DNA of 64,000 bases from Vibrio neonatus (GCF_024346975.1 NZ_AP024885.1:620001-684000), one strand, 5' to 3'; shown: positions 8,993 through 19,260, counted from the stretch's first letter. Notes: generated by a model from the sequence alone, not told the origin. A program made the numbers and translations.

Positions 8993-10459
8993 ATGAATGT
9001 ATTAGGTTACATGCAGAAGGTAGGTAAGGCACTGATGGTTCCAGTTGCTACATTACCAGCTGCTGCAATTTTAATGGGTATCGGTTATTGGCTCGACCCT
9101 GTGGGTTGGGGCGCAGATAATGTATTTGCTTCCTTCTTAATTAAATCTGGCGGCGCGATTATCGATAACATGGCACTGCTATTTGCTATCGGTGTTTCAT
9201 TTGGTTTAAGCCGCGACAAAAATGGTTCAGCAGCACTGGCTGGATTTATCTGTTTTATGGTAGTCACAACACTGCTTTCTCCTGATAGTGTTGCTCAACT
9301 TCTACATGTGACTAAAGAAAACGTACCTACTGCCTTTAACAAAATTGGTAACCAATTTGTCGGTATCATTGTGGGTATTATTTCAGCTGAAATTTACAAC
9401 AAGTATTCCACCGTCGAGTTGCCAAAAGCATTGGCTTTCTTTAGTGGTAAACGCCTAGTTCCTATCCTGACTTCGATTGCAGGTATGGTATTAGCTGCGG
9501 TACTACTTTACGTATGGCCTGTAATTTATGATGCACTGATCATCTTCGGTACTAAGCTACAAGCGATGGGCCCTGTCGGTGCTGGCTTATTTGGTTTCTT
9601 CAACCGTATCTTACTGACTATTGGCATGCACCATGCTCTATACCCAGTATTTTGGTTTGACGTTGTGGGTATCAATGACATCCCTAACTTCCTAGGTGGC
9701 GCACAATCTATTGCTAACGGTACGGCTGTGATTGGTCAAACGGGTATGTATCAAGCGGGCTTCTTCCCAATCATGATGTTTGGTCTTCCTGGTGCGGCTC
9801 TGGCGATTTACCACAGTGCAGAATCTAAAAACAAAGCAGCAGTATTCTCTATTATGCTAGCGGCGGCGATGGCTTCTTTCTTCACTGGTATTACTGAACC
9901 ACTTGAATTTAGCTTCATGTTTGTGGCTCCGCTACTTTACTTGCTACATGCAGTGTTAACCGGTATTTCTCTATTCATTGCAGCAGAAATGCACTGGATG
10001 GCAGGTTTTGGTTTCTCAGCAGGTTTAGTGGATTTCGTTCTATCAAGTCAGAACCCACTTGCTGTTAAATGGTACATGCTGATTGTACAAGGCCTTGCTT
10101 TCTTTGGTATCTACTATGCAGGTTTCCGTTTCTTCATTCTTAAGTTCAACCTACGCACTCCGGGTCGTGGTGAAGATCTTTCAGAATCAGATGAAGAACA
10201 AACCCCAGCTGACGATCTTGGTCTAGCACAGAACTACATTGATGCTGTAGGCGGCGCGGAAAATATTCTAGAAGTTGATAACTGTATTACACGTTTACGT
10301 TTAACAGTGGTTGACTCAGGAAAAGCCGATGAAAAACGACTAAAACAGCTTGGAGCGGCAGGCGTTGTTAAAATCGGTAAAGGTGGCTTACAGGTTATTA
10401 TCGGTATCGGTAAAGTCGACAAAGTTGCTGACAGTGTTAAAAAGTGCTTGAGTAAATAA
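8993..10459 (+). CDS. PTS permease EIICB, GlcNAc/glucose family (NagE-like)
   Basis: Sugar phosphotransferase permease of 488 aa. The N-terminal EIIC membrane domain (to about residue 380) opens with the NagE-like NVLGYMQKVGKALM and contains the GITEPLEF signature. A charged linker and an EIIB domain follow; its phosphorylated cysteine is in CITRLRLTV (about Cys431). There is no EIIA domain, unlike E. coli NagE, so it must be phosphorylated by a separate EIIA (probably Crr). Start ATG 8993 is chosen because GAGAGG lies 5 bases upstream; TTG 8981 is unlikely. GlcNAc or glucose are the likely substrates. Divergent from the LysR gene, its likely regulator. Confidence 0.88.
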   Translation: MNVLGYMQKVGKALMVPVATLPAAAILMGIGYWLDPVGWGADNVFASFLIKSGGAIIDNMALLFAIGVSFGLSRDKNGSAALAGFICFMVVTTLLSPDSVAQLLHVTKENVPTAFNKIGNQFVGIIVGIISAEIYNKYSTVELPKALAFFSGKRLVPILTSIAGMVLAAVLLYVWPVIYDALIIFGTKLQAMGPVGAGLFGFFNRILLTIGMHHALYPVFWFDVVGINDIPNFLGGAQSIANGTAVIGQTGMYQAGFFPIMMFGLPGAALAIYHSAESKNKAAVFSIMLAAAMASFFTGITEPLEFSFMFVAPLLYLLHAVLTGISLFIAAEMHWMAGFGFSAGLVDFVLSSQNPLAVKWYMLIVQGLAFFGIYYAGFRFFILKFNLRTPGRGEDLSESDEEQTPADDLGLAQNYIDAVGGAENILEVDNCITRLRLTVVDSGKADEKRLKQLGAAGVVKIGKGGLQVIIGIGKVDKVADSVKKCLSK

Positions 10460-10507
10460 CGCCAATTGCTGCGATTGGTATAAGTACTAACAACTGTTCT
10501 AAATTGG

Positions 10508-10538
10508 AAGGTAGCGTTTTTGGCGCTACCTTTTTTTA
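10508..10538 (+). terminator. Terminator after the PTS gene
   Basis: GGTAGCG-N7-CGCTACC followed by seven T. Confidence 0.9.
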
Positions 10539-10604
10539 TGCACTGGATTTTTGTGCACTGAATTTTTATGTGCTGATTATTATGGATCAGCGAAACGCGG
10601 GGAA

Positions 10605-10796
10605 TTAACGAAACTGCTTTGCTTCGTCTAGCCAGTCAAACCCTGCACTTGCCAGTTTAGTAATTAAGCTCTCTTTATCAATATCGTAGGTCTTTACTAG
10701 CTCATCTAAATTGCCGTTGAAGTCATCACGGAGTTTCATGTTAACTATGCTCATCAGCATGACAGGATCCATAGCCGCAAAATTACTTAGGTTCAT
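10605..10796 (-). CDS. Small conserved protein, DUF4250
   Basis: 63 aa cytoplasmic protein. The line MDPVMLMSIVNMKLRD, followed by YDIDKESLITKL and a terminal tyrosine/phenylalanine-rich end, is characteristic of DUF4250, whose role is unknown. It starts 3 bp after the stop of the upstream YaeP-like gene on the same strand, so the two are translated from one message. Confidence 0.8.
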   Translation of the reverse strand: MNLSNFAAMDPVMLMSIVNMKLRDDFNGNLDELVKTYDIDKESLITKLASAGFDWLDEAKQFR

Positions 10797-10799
10797 TCC

Positions 10800-11003
10800 C
10801 TAGTCCTCAAAGTCAGAAATTAACAGATTAGCGGCGGCAAACGCGGCGCGTTCTCGGGTTTCTTTTGGGAGGTTAGTATCCGCTGCAATGTCATTTAATG
10901 TTTTTATGGCGCAGGTGATCGCTTGCGGAATATAGCCTTGATCACCACTACCAATTTGAGCATACAGCTCGCGAATGAGTTCACAACAATCATAGATTTT
11001 CAT
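10800..11003 (-). CDS. yaeP: YaeP family protein (UPF0253)
   Basis: About 67 aa. [19 protein letters not shown] and the ending [16 protein letters not shown] align well with E. coli YaeP (UPF0253), a small helical protein of unknown function also found close to proS in E. coli. Two consecutive ATG codons are possible (11006, 11003); GGAGA lies 6 bases before the second, which I chose. It forms a two-gene unit with the DUF4250 gene. It lies downstream of proS, separated by a hairpin. Confidence 0.88.
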   Translation of the reverse strand: MKIYDCCELIRELYAQIGSGDQGYIPQAITCAIKTLNDIAADTNLPKETRERAAFAAANLLISDFED

Positions 11004-11021
11004 CATCTTCTCCAGAAATGA

Positions 11022-11046
11022 ATAAGGCAGCCGAAGCTGCCTTTAT
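11022..11046 (-). terminator. Terminator after proS
   Basis: AAGGCAGC-CGAA-GCTGCCTT hairpin with a stable tetraloop 47 bp beyond the proS stop. The T-run is short, so termination may be partial, allowing read-through into yaeP. Confidence 0.65.
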
Positions 11047-11092
11047 TAGAATTTGCTTCTTCCCCTAACAAGGAGAGCAATAGCGCAAAGGC

Positions 11093-12808
11093 TTATTTTA
11101 GTAGGCCTTGTAGATGAGCAACTATGTTGTCCATTTCTACAGGTACTTTTTCGCCATCGCGACGGTTTTTATATTCAAAGTGGCCGTTGTCCATACTACG
11201 ATCACCGATAACCACCGTGTGCGGAATACCGATAAGCTCGATATCTTTAAACATAACGCCTGGGCGCTCTTTACGATCATCAAATAGCACTTCGATACCT
11301 TGCGCCGTTAAGTCTGCGTAAAGTTTTTCAGCGGCTTCTTTTACTCGCTCAGATTTGTGCATGTTCATTGGCACAATCGCCACTTGGAATGGTGCAATAG
11401 CTTCTGGCCAGATGATGCCGTTTTGGTCATGGTTTTGTTCGATAGCCGCTGCTACTACGCGAGTACAGCCAATGCCGTAACAACCCATTTCAACGATAGC
11501 ACTCTTACCATTTGCATCCAGAACAGTCGCGTTCATAGATTTAGAGTAGTTGTTACCAAGCTGGAAGATATGACCCACTTCGATACCGCGTTTTAGTTGG
11601 ATAACACCTTTACCACATGGGCTTGGGTCGCCTTCCACTACGTTACGTAAGTCTTCAACTTGAGCAAGCTCAACATCACGTCCCCAGTTGATGCCAAAGT
11701 AGTGTTGACCATCTACGTTTGCACCTGCGACAAAGTCGCTCATTACCGCTACGCTACGGTCAACGATGAATGGCAGTTTTAGACCTACTGGACCTAGAGA
11801 ACCAGGACCTGCACCAATGGCTGCGCGAATTTCTTCTTCGCCGGCCATTTCTAGTGGTTCAGCCACTTGTGGCAGTTTCTCAGCTTTGATTTCGTTGAGT
11901 TCGTGATCGCCACGGATAATCAGTGCGATGATCTCAAACTCAGACTCTTCAGAGGCTTTAACGAATAAAGTCTTCACTGTTTTTTCGATTGGCAGTTCAA
12001 ATTGCTCAACTAACTCAGCGATGGTTTTCGCGTTTGGCGTATCTACCAAAGTCATTTCTTGAGTTGGCGCAGCCAGTTCAGTGGTTGGTGCAATAGCTTC
12101 TGCTTTTTCGATGTTAGCCGCAAAATCAGATTCAGTTGAGAAGGCAATTAAATCTTCGCCACTTTCAGCCAGTACATGGAACTCATGTGAAGCGCTACCG
12201 CCGATAGAACCTGTGTCAGCCAGTACTGGACGGAAGTCCAATCCCATACGGTTGAAGACATTGCAGTATGCTTGGTGCATTTCTGCGTATGTTTCATCTA
12301 GGCTTGCTTGGTCTAAGTGGAAAGAGTAGGCATCTTTCATGATGAACTCACGAGAGCGCATTACACCAAAACGTGGGCGAACTTCGTCACGGAATTTAGT
12401 TTGGATCTGGTACAGATTTAGAGGCAGTTGCTTATAAGACTTCACCTCGTTACGAATCATATCCGTGATCACTTCTTCGTGAGTTGGACCTAATACGAAT
12501 GAACGTTGGTTACGGTCTTTAATACGAAGTAGCTCTGGTCCAAATTTTTCCCAACGTCCTGTTTCTTCCCACAAGTCAGAGGGTTGTACAACGGGCATTA
12601 GGGTTTCAACTGACCCTGCATTGTCCATTTCTTCTCGAACAATGTTTTCCACTTTACGCAATACGCGTAAGCCTGTGGGCAACCAAGTGTAAAGGCCTGA
12701 GGCCAATTTACGAATCATACCTGCACGAAGCATTAGCTGGTGGCTAACTACTTCTGCGTCGTTAGGCGTTTCTTTCAATGTAGAAACTAGGTATTTACTG
12801 GTACGCAT
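11093..12808 (-). CDS. proS: Prolyl-tRNA synthetase
   Basis: Charges tRNA-Pro. 571 aa, the bacterial-type length. The class II motifs are present: motif 2 [17 protein letters not shown] near residue 140 and motif 3 in [10 protein letters not shown] near residue 445. Between motifs 2 and 3 (about residues 225-405) lies the INS editing domain, related to YbaK, which removes mischarged alanine. The anticodon-binding domain is C-terminal (from about 470). The gene order proS-trmO with metNIQ and gmhB close by matches E. coli. Confidence 0.97.
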   Translation of the reverse strand: MRTSKYLVSTLKETPNDAEVVSHQLMLRAGMIRKLASGLYTWLPTGLRVLRKVENIVREEMDNAGSVETLMPVVQPSDLWEETGRWEKFGPELLRIKDRNQRSFVLGPTHEEVITDMIRNEVKSYKQLPLNLYQIQTKFRDEVRPRFGVMRSREFIMKDAYSFHLDQASLDETYAEMHQAYCNVFNRMGLDFRPVLADTGSIGGSASHEFHVLAESGEDLIAFSTESDFAANIEKAEAIAPTTELAAPTQEMTLVDTPNAKTIAELVEQFELPIEKTVKTLFVKASEESEFEIIALIIRGDHELNEIKAEKLPQVAEPLEMAGEEEIRAAIGAGPGSLGPVGLKLPFIVDRSVAVMSDFVAGANVDGQHYFGINWGRDVELAQVEDLRNVVEGDPSPCGKGVIQLKRGIEVGHIFQLGNNYSKSMNATVLDANGKSAIVEMGCYGIGCTRVVAAAIEQNHDQNGIIWPEAIAPFQVAIVPMNMHKSERVKEAAEKLYADLTAQGIEVLFDDRKERPGVMFKDIELIGIPHTVVIGDRSMDNGHFEYKNRRDGEKVPVEMDNIVAHLQGLLK

Positions 12809-12880
12809 TGATGCTTTCCGTTGTAGATTTATAGAGATGTTAGGGAGTTATTTCCCTAAAAATAGCCTCTATAATAACAG

Positions 12881-13588
12881 TCAATCGCCTTGTGCTAAAG
12901 GGGCAATGTTCTGCACTGTAATGCAATTATCAGTAGCGACAAAGCTAACGTTCCATTCAAATAAGCTCACCGCATACGTTTTGGGATCGGGTTTGCCTTT
13001 TTTATAAGCAGGTCTGGGATCTTGCGCCAAAATTTCACTCAACGCTTGTCTGCGATAGCGGCCGTCTTGGTGCTGTTGTAAAACCGCTTCTGCCGCAGCA
13101 GAAAAGTGTACGTCAACTGGGCTTGGCGCTGAATCGGCGTAGCCTCCAATGGCATCAGGAATGCTATCTGAGTACGGAATATAGGGTTTGATGTCGATAA
13201 TCGGTGTGCCGTCTACAAGGTCAACATTACCGAGTTTGATGACCGCTTGTCCTTGTTGCAGTTCCACATCGATGAGCTCTACCGCAGACATGCCAATCGC
13301 GTTAGGTCTGAATGTTGAGCGACTGGCAAACACACCCACTCGTTCATTTCCCCCCAAGCGAGGTGGTCGCACGGTCGGTTTCCAACCAGAATCTATATTT
13401 TGGTCAAATAGAAACAGCAGCCATAAATGTGAAAATTGCTTTAACTCACGCACTGAGGCTTCGGTATTGGCTTCTCCGACAAGATGCAGCTCAGTGGTTA
13501 CTGTTGGCGCAAGGTTTGGCTGTCTAGGAATCGCAAATTTCTCTTTATATGGGGTATGTATGGTGCCGATAGGCGAAATAGTGTGCAT
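12881..13588 (-). CDS. trmO: tRNA-Thr m6t6A37 methyltransferase TrmO
   Basis: 235 aa, formerly TsaA/YaeB/VirR. It methylates N6 of t6A37 in tRNA-Thr using S-adenosylmethionine. The N-terminal beta-barrel domain has the conserved SHLWLLFLFD, RPPRLGGN, STFRPNAIGMS and DGTPIIDIKPY motifs. The smaller C-terminal part holds QALSEILAQDPRPAYKKG. 72 bp upstream of proS on the same strand. Confidence 0.95.
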   Translation of the reverse strand: MHTISPIGTIHTPYKEKFAIPRQPNLAPTVTTELHLVGEANTEASVRELKQFSHLWLLFLFDQNIDSGWKPTVRPPRLGGNERVGVFASRSTFRPNAIGMSAVELIDVELQQGQAVIKLGNVDLVDGTPIIDIKPYIPYSDSIPDAIGGYADSAPSPVDVHFSAAAEAVLQQHQDGRYRRQALSEILAQDPRPAYKKGKPDPKTYAVSLFEWNVSFVATDNCITVQNIAPLAQGD

Positions 13589-14012
13589 TGTTATTCATTC
13601 CTAGTCTAAATTTTATGCGCCAACAATGGCTTCTTTTGAGCGTTATTTTCCGCACAAGCACTGAGCTAGCACGACGTTCATCTCTCGCAATGTAAGCTCT
13701 GCATCACTTTATTACAAACATATACTTTAAATGCTTCGTTAGTTTGTAACTGAATATAAATGGAGCTTACTCGTTAATTATTAAAGTTTTTTTGGCAATT
13801 AATCCCTTTGGATATTGTGATAAAAGCCACTGTTTAGTGGCTTAATGTAACTTGTCATAACTGCGTCATCTTTTCAATTTATAGCCACTCATGTATGTTT
13901 CCGCCTCCTTTTTGTCGCGTTCTAGGAGTAACGCGTCATACGCTGCGTATAACAATATAAAGCAGCGCTTGAGAGCAAAAAGGGATATAAAAATAATTAA
14001 AGGAGAACTCAG
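13589..14012. other. Divergent intergenic region trmO / abgT-like gene
   Basis: 424 bp without an open frame I can support. It contains a hairpin at 13824-13843 and, just before the transporter start, AAAGGAG. No repeat or known operator was recognised. Confidence 0.6.
13824..13843 (-). terminator. Isolated hairpin with T-run on the minus strand
   Basis: AAGCCACT-GTTT-AGTGGCTT. Read on the minus strand it is followed by TTTTATC, like a weak intrinsic terminator, yet no minus-strand gene precedes it. It could end a small RNA or stop antisense transcription. Confidence 0.35.
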
Positions 14013-15602
14013 GTGAATACATCTGCTTCACAGACACAACAACCGCCAAAAAAGCCGTTGTTTACCCGTTTTTTAGATACCGTTGAATACCTAGGAAACT
14101 TACTACCACACCCAATCACTTTATTTGCTCTTTTTTGTGTGGGTATTTTAGTCCTATCGGGCATTGCTGGATATTTTGATGTCTCGGTTATTGACCCTCG
14201 CCCAGAAGGGGCGGCAGGTCGTAGCGCTGATGGCATTATCGAAGTGGTTAGCCTGCTTAATGGTGAAGGGCTGCGCTTGATTGTGACTAACCTTGTCACT
14301 AACTTTACTGGGTTTGCCCCACTAGGTACCGTGTTGGTGGCAATGCTCGGTGTTGCTATTGCTGAGCACTCTGGCATGTTATCTGCGGCAATGCGTGGCT
14401 TGGTGATGAACGCATCACAGCGCATGGTGACCGTGACGGTTGTTTTTGCTGGTATCATCTCAAATACCGCCTCTGAGTTGGGCTATGTAGTATTAATCCC
14501 ACTTGCGGCTATGCTCTTTCACTCTTTAGGTCGTCACCCATTAGCCGGACTAGCCGCTGCATTTGCTGGTGTCTCTGGCGGTTATTCTGCCAATCTGCTG
14601 ATCGGTACGGTTGATCCACTGCTGTCGGGGATTACCGAAACAGCGGCGCAGATGATTGATCCTAACTATTCGGTAGGCCCTGAATCAAACTGGTACTTTA
14701 TGTTTGTTTCAACCTTCTTCATCTCGATCACTGGTGCATTTGTGACTGAGAAAATTGTTGAGCCTAAATTGGGCAAATACAACGATGAAGAAGCATCAGA
14801 AGATCTCTCCAATGACAGCATGGGCGCACTAAAGCCAGAAGAGAAGCGCGGTCTTAAATTTGCCGCTGTTGCTGTACTTGCCGTTAGTGGTTTGATAGCG
14901 CTGACCGTAGTACCTGAATGGGGCGCACTGCGTCACCCTGAGACAGGCCTTGTGGCAGGCTCTCCATTTTTAAAGAGCATTGTGGCATTTATCTTTGTGT
15001 TCTTTGCCATCCCAGGTTTCGTGTATGGGCGCGTAGTGGGCACCATGAAAAACGATCGTGACGTGATTGATGCGATGGCGAAGTCGATGTCGTCGATGGG
15101 GCTGTATATCGTACTGGTGTTCTTTGCCGCGCAATTTGTCGCCTTCTTTAAGTGGACCAATTTCGGACAAGTATTTGCCGTTGCTGGCGCGGACTTTTTA
15201 CAAACCATTGGCTTAACAGGCCCAATGCTGTTCTTTGCGTTCATTTTGATGTGCGGCTTTATTAACTTAATGATTGGCTCAGCATCGGCGCAATGGGCGG
15301 TGACCGCACCTATTTTTGTACCTATGTTAATGCTAGTTGGCTACGCCCCAGAAACGATTCAAGCAGCGTATCGTATAGGTGATTCCACAACGAACATCAT
15401 TACGCCTATGATGAGTTACTTTGGCTTAATATTGGCTGTGGCGACGCGCTATATGAAAAACTTAGGGATAGGCACTTTGATATCGACCATGTTGCCGTAT
15501 TCGATTTGCTTCTTGTTTGGCTGGTCTATTTTATTCTACGTGTGGGTATTTGTATTTGGCCTACCGGTAGGGCCGGGAGCTGCCACTTTCTACACGCCTT
15601 AG
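14013..15602 (+). CDS. AbgT-family transporter
   Basis: 529 aa inner-membrane protein with about 11-13 membrane segments. Family landmarks include the first segment after EYLGNLLPHPITLFAL, the re-entrant stretch NLLIGTVDPLLSGIT near 195, GSASAQWAVTAPIFVPM near 425 and YRIGDSTTNIITPMMSYFG near 450. AbgT members take up p-aminobenzoyl-glutamate (E. coli AbgT) or export antimetabolites (MtrF, YdaH), so direction cannot be read. No abgA/abgB hydrolase genes are adjacent, which weakens a catabolic role. Start is GTG with AAAGGAG 8 bases upstream. Single-gene unit. Confidence 0.85.
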   Translation: MNTSASQTQQPPKKPLFTRFLDTVEYLGNLLPHPITLFALFCVGILVLSGIAGYFDVSVIDPRPEGAAGRSADGIIEVVSLLNGEGLRLIVTNLVTNFTGFAPLGTVLVAMLGVAIAEHSGMLSAAMRGLVMNASQRMVTVTVVFAGIISNTASELGYVVLIPLAAMLFHSLGRHPLAGLAAAFAGVSGGYSANLLIGTVDPLLSGITETAAQMIDPNYSVGPESNWYFMFVSTFFISITGAFVTEKIVEPKLGKYNDEEASEDLSNDSMGALKPEEKRGLKFAAVAVLAVSGLIALTVVPEWGALRHPETGLVAGSPFLKSIVAFIFVFFAIPGFVYGRVVGTMKNDRDVIDAMAKSMSSMGLYIVLVFFAAQFVAFFKWTNFGQVFAVAGADFLQTIGLTGPMLFFAFILMCGFINLMIGSASAQWAVTAPIFVPMLMLVGYAPETIQAAYRIGDSTTNIITPMMSYFGLILAVATRYMKNLGIGTLISTMLPYSICFLFGWSILFYVWVFVFGLPVGPGAATFYTP

Positions 15603-15642
15603 GGTAGAGAGCGTCGAGATATTTAAACAGAAAGTCTAAACG

Positions 15643-15675
15643 AAAAAATGGTCAGCGATAGCTGACCATTTTCTT
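15643..15675 (+). terminator. Terminator after the AbgT gene
   Basis: AATGGTCAGC-GATA-GCTGACCATT followed by TTC; A-run on the left. Between this and the next hairpin (15676-15874) I see no gene. Confidence 0.85.
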
Positions 15676-15874
15676 CTGGAGTTTAGCAACGAGCAACTAC
15701 CAACATTCCTTATTGATTCCTTGTCGCAGCATTGCCCTAATAGATTATCCTATCTCGTATTCGGTGTGTTCCTTGCAAGATTAGATTTATCAATATCTAT
15801 TAAATTTAGTGCGTAAGCGTTTGGTTTTATAAGTGTTTATCTATATTTAATTAACGGTAACGGTTAGGGCTAAA

Positions 15875-15906
15875 ACGAAAAAAGCGCCATTCAAAGAATG
15901 GCGCTT
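15875..15906 (-). terminator. Terminator of the metNIQ operon
   Basis: AAGCGCCATTC-AAA-GAATGGCGCTT; read on the minus strand it is followed by TTTT. It lies 78 bp past the metQ stop. Confidence 0.9.
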
Positions 15907-15984
15907 AAAAGGGGAGGCTTAAAGTAATTCTATTATTTCAAGAAAGATCTTATTTCAAGAAAAGGTATTACTTTAAAAAAGGTC

Positions 15985-16794
15985 TTACCAACCTTTAACT
16001 AGGCCACCTTTAAAGATTTCGTCAGCAGCTTTGTAAACTTCGTCAGTTTGGTACGCTTTAACGAAGTTTTTAACGTTTTCATCATTTACGTTTTCTTCAC
16101 GAGCAACGATAAGGTTTACGTATGGAGATTCTTTGCTTTCTACAAAGATGCCGTCACGTTGTGGAGTAAGGTCGATAGAGCTTGCGAATGTGTTGTTGAT
16201 GATAGCAAGAGTCATATCGTCTAGAGAACGAGTTAGCTGCGCCGCTTCTAGCTCAACAATTTCGATTTTCTTAGGGTTTGCTGTGATATCACGAACTGTT
16301 GCTAGCAGACCTGCGCCTTCACGTAGCTCAATAATGCCTTGTTTTTGTAGAAGAAGAAGTGAACGACCTAGGTTAGTTGGATCGTTTGGTACTGCGATGC
16401 GATCGCCTTCTTTCAACTCATCAATAGATTTGATTTTTTTAGAGTAACCCGCGATTGGGTAAACAAATGTAGTACCAGCAATAGCTAGTTTGTAACCACG
16501 ATCAGCAATTTGTTGGTCTAGGTATGGTTTGTGTTGGAATGCATTGATATCAACAGAACCATCATCAAGAGCAGCGTTTGGTGTAACGTAATCTGTGAAA
16601 GTTACTAGTTCAACATCTAGGCCGTATTTTTCTTTCGCTACTTTAGCTGCAATCTCAGCAACTTGTGCTTCAGCACCAGCCATAACACCTAATTTGATTT
16701 TGTTGCTGTCTTGTTCTTTATCACCACAGCCTGCAAGGATTAGCGCTGAAGCCGCTACTGCAACCGTGAAAATTTGCTTTAGATTAAATTTCAT
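15985..16794 (-). CDS. metQ: MetQ, methionine-binding lipoprotein
   Basis: Substrate-binding protein of the methionine ABC importer, 269 aa. The signal peptide ends in lipobox ILAGC (Cys23), so it is anchored in the inner membrane facing the periplasm. NLPA-family landmarks: KLGVMAGAEA near 35, TFTDYVTPNAALDDGSVDINAFQHKPYLD in the middle, VPNDPTNLGRSLLLLQ near 135. It binds D- and L-methionine in this family. Last gene of metN-metI-metQ. Confidence 0.95.
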   Translation of the reverse strand: MKFNLKQIFTVAVAASALILAGCGDKEQDSNKIKLGVMAGAEAQVAEIAAKVAKEKYGLDVELVTFTDYVTPNAALDDGSVDINAFQHKPYLDQQIADRGYKLAIAGTTFVYPIAGYSKKIKSIDELKEGDRIAVPNDPTNLGRSLLLLQKQGIIELREGAGLLATVRDITANPKKIEIVELEAAQLTRSLDDMTLAIINNTFASSIDLTPQRDGIFVESKESPYVNLIVAREENVNDENVKNFVKAYQTDEVYKAADEIFKGGLVKGW

Positions 16795-16821
16795 GAGTTT
16801 CTCCGTGTAATATTTCGTTTC

Positions 16822-17499
16822 TTATCTGTGGTCAACTTTACTAACCAGTGCGTCACCCACAGATTGAATGATTTGCACTAATATAATGAGCATAACAATA
16901 GTCACAGCCATGATGATGATATCGTAGCGGTAGAAACCGTAACGAATGGCAACATCACCTAGACCGCCACCGCCAACAGTGCCTGCCATTGCCGAGTAGC
17001 TAACCAAGGTAACTAACGTAATGGTGACAGAGTTAATGATGGTTGGTAGCGCTTCTGGAAGCAGTACCTTAGTAATAATTTGCAGTGGCGTAGCGCCCAT
17101 AGATTGCGCCGCTTCTACCAGCCCACTTGGAACTTCTAACAGTGCGCCTTCAATTAAGCGTGCCACAAATGGGATTGCGCCAATGGTCAAAGGAACGATA
17201 GCCGCTGTGGTACCGATAAAAGTACCGATTAGTAGTTTCGTTAATGGGATTATAGCTACCATCAATACAATAAATGGAACACTTCGACCAATATTGATGA
17301 TTGCGCCTAATACAGAGTTAAGGCGCGGGCTTTCTAATAGACCACCACGTTTGGTGGTGTGCAGAATAACCCCTAGCGGGATGCCAACTAAAAAGCCAAC
17401 AATGCCTGAAAACGCCACCATATAAAGTGTTTGCCATGTTGCCTTGAGCAAAAGGCTGTTATTTGCGCTGAACCAGTCAGCAAATACATCATAAGACAT
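16822..17499 (-). CDS. metI: MetI, methionine ABC permease
   Basis: 225 aa inner-membrane permease with five membrane segments. The EAA loop that contacts the ATPase is seen as [25 protein letters not shown] near residue 135. The [16 protein letters not shown] motif is typical of MetI. Its start overlaps the end of metN by 11 bp, indicating translational coupling; metQ follows after 27 bp. Confidence 0.96.
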   Translation of the reverse strand: MSYDVFADWFSANNSLLLKATWQTLYMVAFSGIVGFLVGIPLGVILHTTKRGGLLESPRLNSVLGAIINIGRSVPFIVLMVAIIPLTKLLIGTFIGTTAAIVPLTIGAIPFVARLIEGALLEVPSGLVEAAQSMGATPLQIITKVLLPEALPTIINSVTITLVTLVSYSAMAGTVGGGGLGDVAIRYGFYRYDIIIMAVTIVMLIILVQIIQSVGDALVSKVDHR

Positions 17500-18523
17500 A
17501 GCCTAGAACCTCGACTTTAATTTTTTGTTCTTGAAGATAGTTAATCGCCGCATCGTAGGACTCTTCATCGCCATACACTTCTGCGACCATCATGCCGAAC
17601 TTAACGCCGCCAGCATAATCAAGATCTGAACTTAGAATAGAAATATCAATATTGAATTTACGTGCAATTTGGCTGATAACCGGCGCATTCACACTGGCAC
17701 CGGTAAACTCTAAGCGAACTAAAGCGTAGCTTCCTTCGCAGCGCTCTTTTTGCAGGCGTAACTCATAATCTTCTGGAATAGAGAGATCTAAAGTGGAGCG
17801 TATAAATTGGTGAGCCAGTTCTGTTTTAGGGTGCGCAAAAATAGTGCCCACAGTGCCTTTTTCGACCAGTTCGCCACCACCAATAATTGCCACTTCGTGA
17901 CAGATGTTTTTCACCACATCCATTTCGTGGGTGATGATTAAAATGGTAATCCCCAGTTGACGGTTGATGGTTTTTAATAGCGCAAGGATAGATTGCGTAG
18001 TCGCAGGATCAAGTGCGCTGGTGGCTTCATCACAAAGCAACACTTTAGGGTCACTGGAAAGCGCTCTCGCTATCGCCACACGTTGTTTTTGACCGCCACT
18101 TAGGTTGGCAGGGTAGGTATTACGTTTGTCAGCCAGTCCGACAAGACCTAATAGCTCAACCACTTTGTTTTCGATGTATTGTTTGTCTTTACCCGCAAGC
18201 TCTAACGGCAATGCGATGTTTTCAAACACAGTACGAGAAGAAAGCAAATTAAAGTGTTGAAAAATCATACCTATGTTGCGGCGTGCTTCTGACAATTCTT
18301 TTTTAGATAACTTAGTCAGATCGATACCATCAACGATAACTTCGCCACTGGTCGGTGCTTCAAGCATGTTTACACAACGAATTAGAGTACTTTTACCAGC
18401 ACCAGACGAACCAATAACACCAAAGATATTGCCTTTGGCAATGGTCAAATTGATATCTTTCAAGGCATTGATTGCGGTTTTGCCTTGGTAGAATACCTTG
18501 TTAACTTGCTTAATCTCTATCAT
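17489..18523 (-). CDS. metN: MetN, methionine ABC importer ATPase
   Basis: 344 aa. Walker A GSSGAGKS near 40, signature [15 protein letters not shown] near 140, Walker [13 protein letters not shown] near 165 and the switch histidine ITHEM near 198. The C-terminal NIL domain (from about 265) binds methionine and inhibits transport when internal methionine is high. Two adjacent ATG codons open the frame (18526, 18523); I took the second, as in E. coli. First gene of the operon, with met boxes upstream. Confidence 0.97.
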   Translation of the reverse strand: MIEIKQVNKVFYQGKTAINALKDINLTIAKGNIFGVIGSSGAGKSTLIRCVNMLEAPTSGEVIVDGIDLTKLSKKELSEARRNIGMIFQHFNLLSSRTVFENIALPLELAGKDKQYIENKVVELLGLVGLADKRNTYPANLSGGQKQRVAIARALSSDPKVLLCDEATSALDPATTQSILALLKTINRQLGITILIITHEMDVVKNICHEVAIIGGGELVEKGTVGTIFAHPKTELAHQFIRSTLDLSIPEDYELRLQKERCEGSYALVRLEFTGASVNAPVISQIARKFNIDISILSSDLDYAGGVKFGMMVAEVYGDEESYDAAINYLQEQKIKVEVLGYVL

Positions 18524-18598
18524 CAAAAAGCCTGCTTGATTAGGGAGAGGATCTAAAATCTTTCAGAGATGCTAGATAGTTCACAGAATGAAGTCAAT

Positions 18599-18622
18599 AG
18601 ATATTTTTACGTCTAGACGTCT
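18599..18622 (-). promoter_or_regulatory. MetJ operator (tandem met boxes) upstream of metN
   Basis: A perfect met box AGACGTCT at 18615-18622, next to TTACGTCT (6 of 8) and AGATATTT (5 of 8) in exact 8-bp register. MetJ binds such tandem arrays with S-adenosylmethionine, so metNIQ should be repressed when methionine is plentiful. Confidence 0.88.
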
Positions 18623-18705
18623 AAAGCTGAAAACGTAGGTGCGAGTGACCCCAAAGCGTGCGATAATTATCCCCATATCAAGCAAACAATGCAGAGTAAT
18701 TTACC

Positions 18706-19260
18706 GTGTCTAAACCCGCTGTTTTTTTGGATCGTGATGGTGTCATTAATGTCGATCATGGTTATGTCCATGATGAGCATGATTTTGAATATATCCCTGG
18801 AGTTTTTGAAGCGACAGAACAGCTACAAAAAATGGGTTATATGTTAGTGCTAGTGACCAATCAATCGGGCATTGCACGCGGTAAGTTCACCGAAGAGCGA
18901 TTTGAATCGTTAACGCAGTGGATGGATTGGAATTTCTCTGATCATGGTGTGGAGTTTGATGGTATCTATTATTGCCCGCACCATCCTGAGCACGGTATCG
19001 GTGAATACAAACAAGATTGTGACTGTCGCAAACCTAAGCCAGGTATGTTTATTTCGGCGCGAGATTTTCTGAAAATTGATATGGAAAATTCGGTTATGGT
19101 TGGTGATAAAGCTGAAGATCTTATGGCTGCAGAAGCTGCGGGTGTTAAAACTAAGATTTTAGTGCGTACGGGTAAGCCAGTTACTGACAAAGGTGAAGCC
19201 ATTGCCTCGGTTGTACTCGATAGTATTAAAGATGTACCAGCCTATTTAGCACAACAGTAG
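18706..19260 (+). CDS. gmhB: D-glycero-beta-D-manno-heptose 1,7-bisphosphate 7-phosphatase
   Basis: 184 aa HAD-family phosphatase in the ADP-heptose pathway for the lipopolysaccharide core. Motif [10 protein letters not shown] (residues 7-15), motif [11 protein letters not shown] near 50, and the zinc-binding loop with CPHHPE and CDCRKPKPG near 92-110. Motif IV is [11 protein letters not shown] near 135. The start is GTG at 18706, which places motif I at the usual distance. Divergent from metN, as in E. coli where gmhB borders metNIQ. Confidence 0.95.
   Translation: MSKPAVFLDRDGVINVDHGYVHDEHDFEYIPGVFEATEQLQKMGYMLVLVTNQSGIARGKFTEERFESLTQWMDWNFSDHGVEFDGIYYCPHHPEHGIGEYKQDCDCRKPKPGMFISARDFLKIDMENSVMVGDKAEDLMAAEAAGVKTKILVRTGKPVTDKGEAIASVVLDSIKDVPAYLAQQ

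Noticed and set aside
13188..13604. 138-codon frame opposite trmO
   Set aside because: Antisense shadow of a well-recognised gene, with no family likeness.
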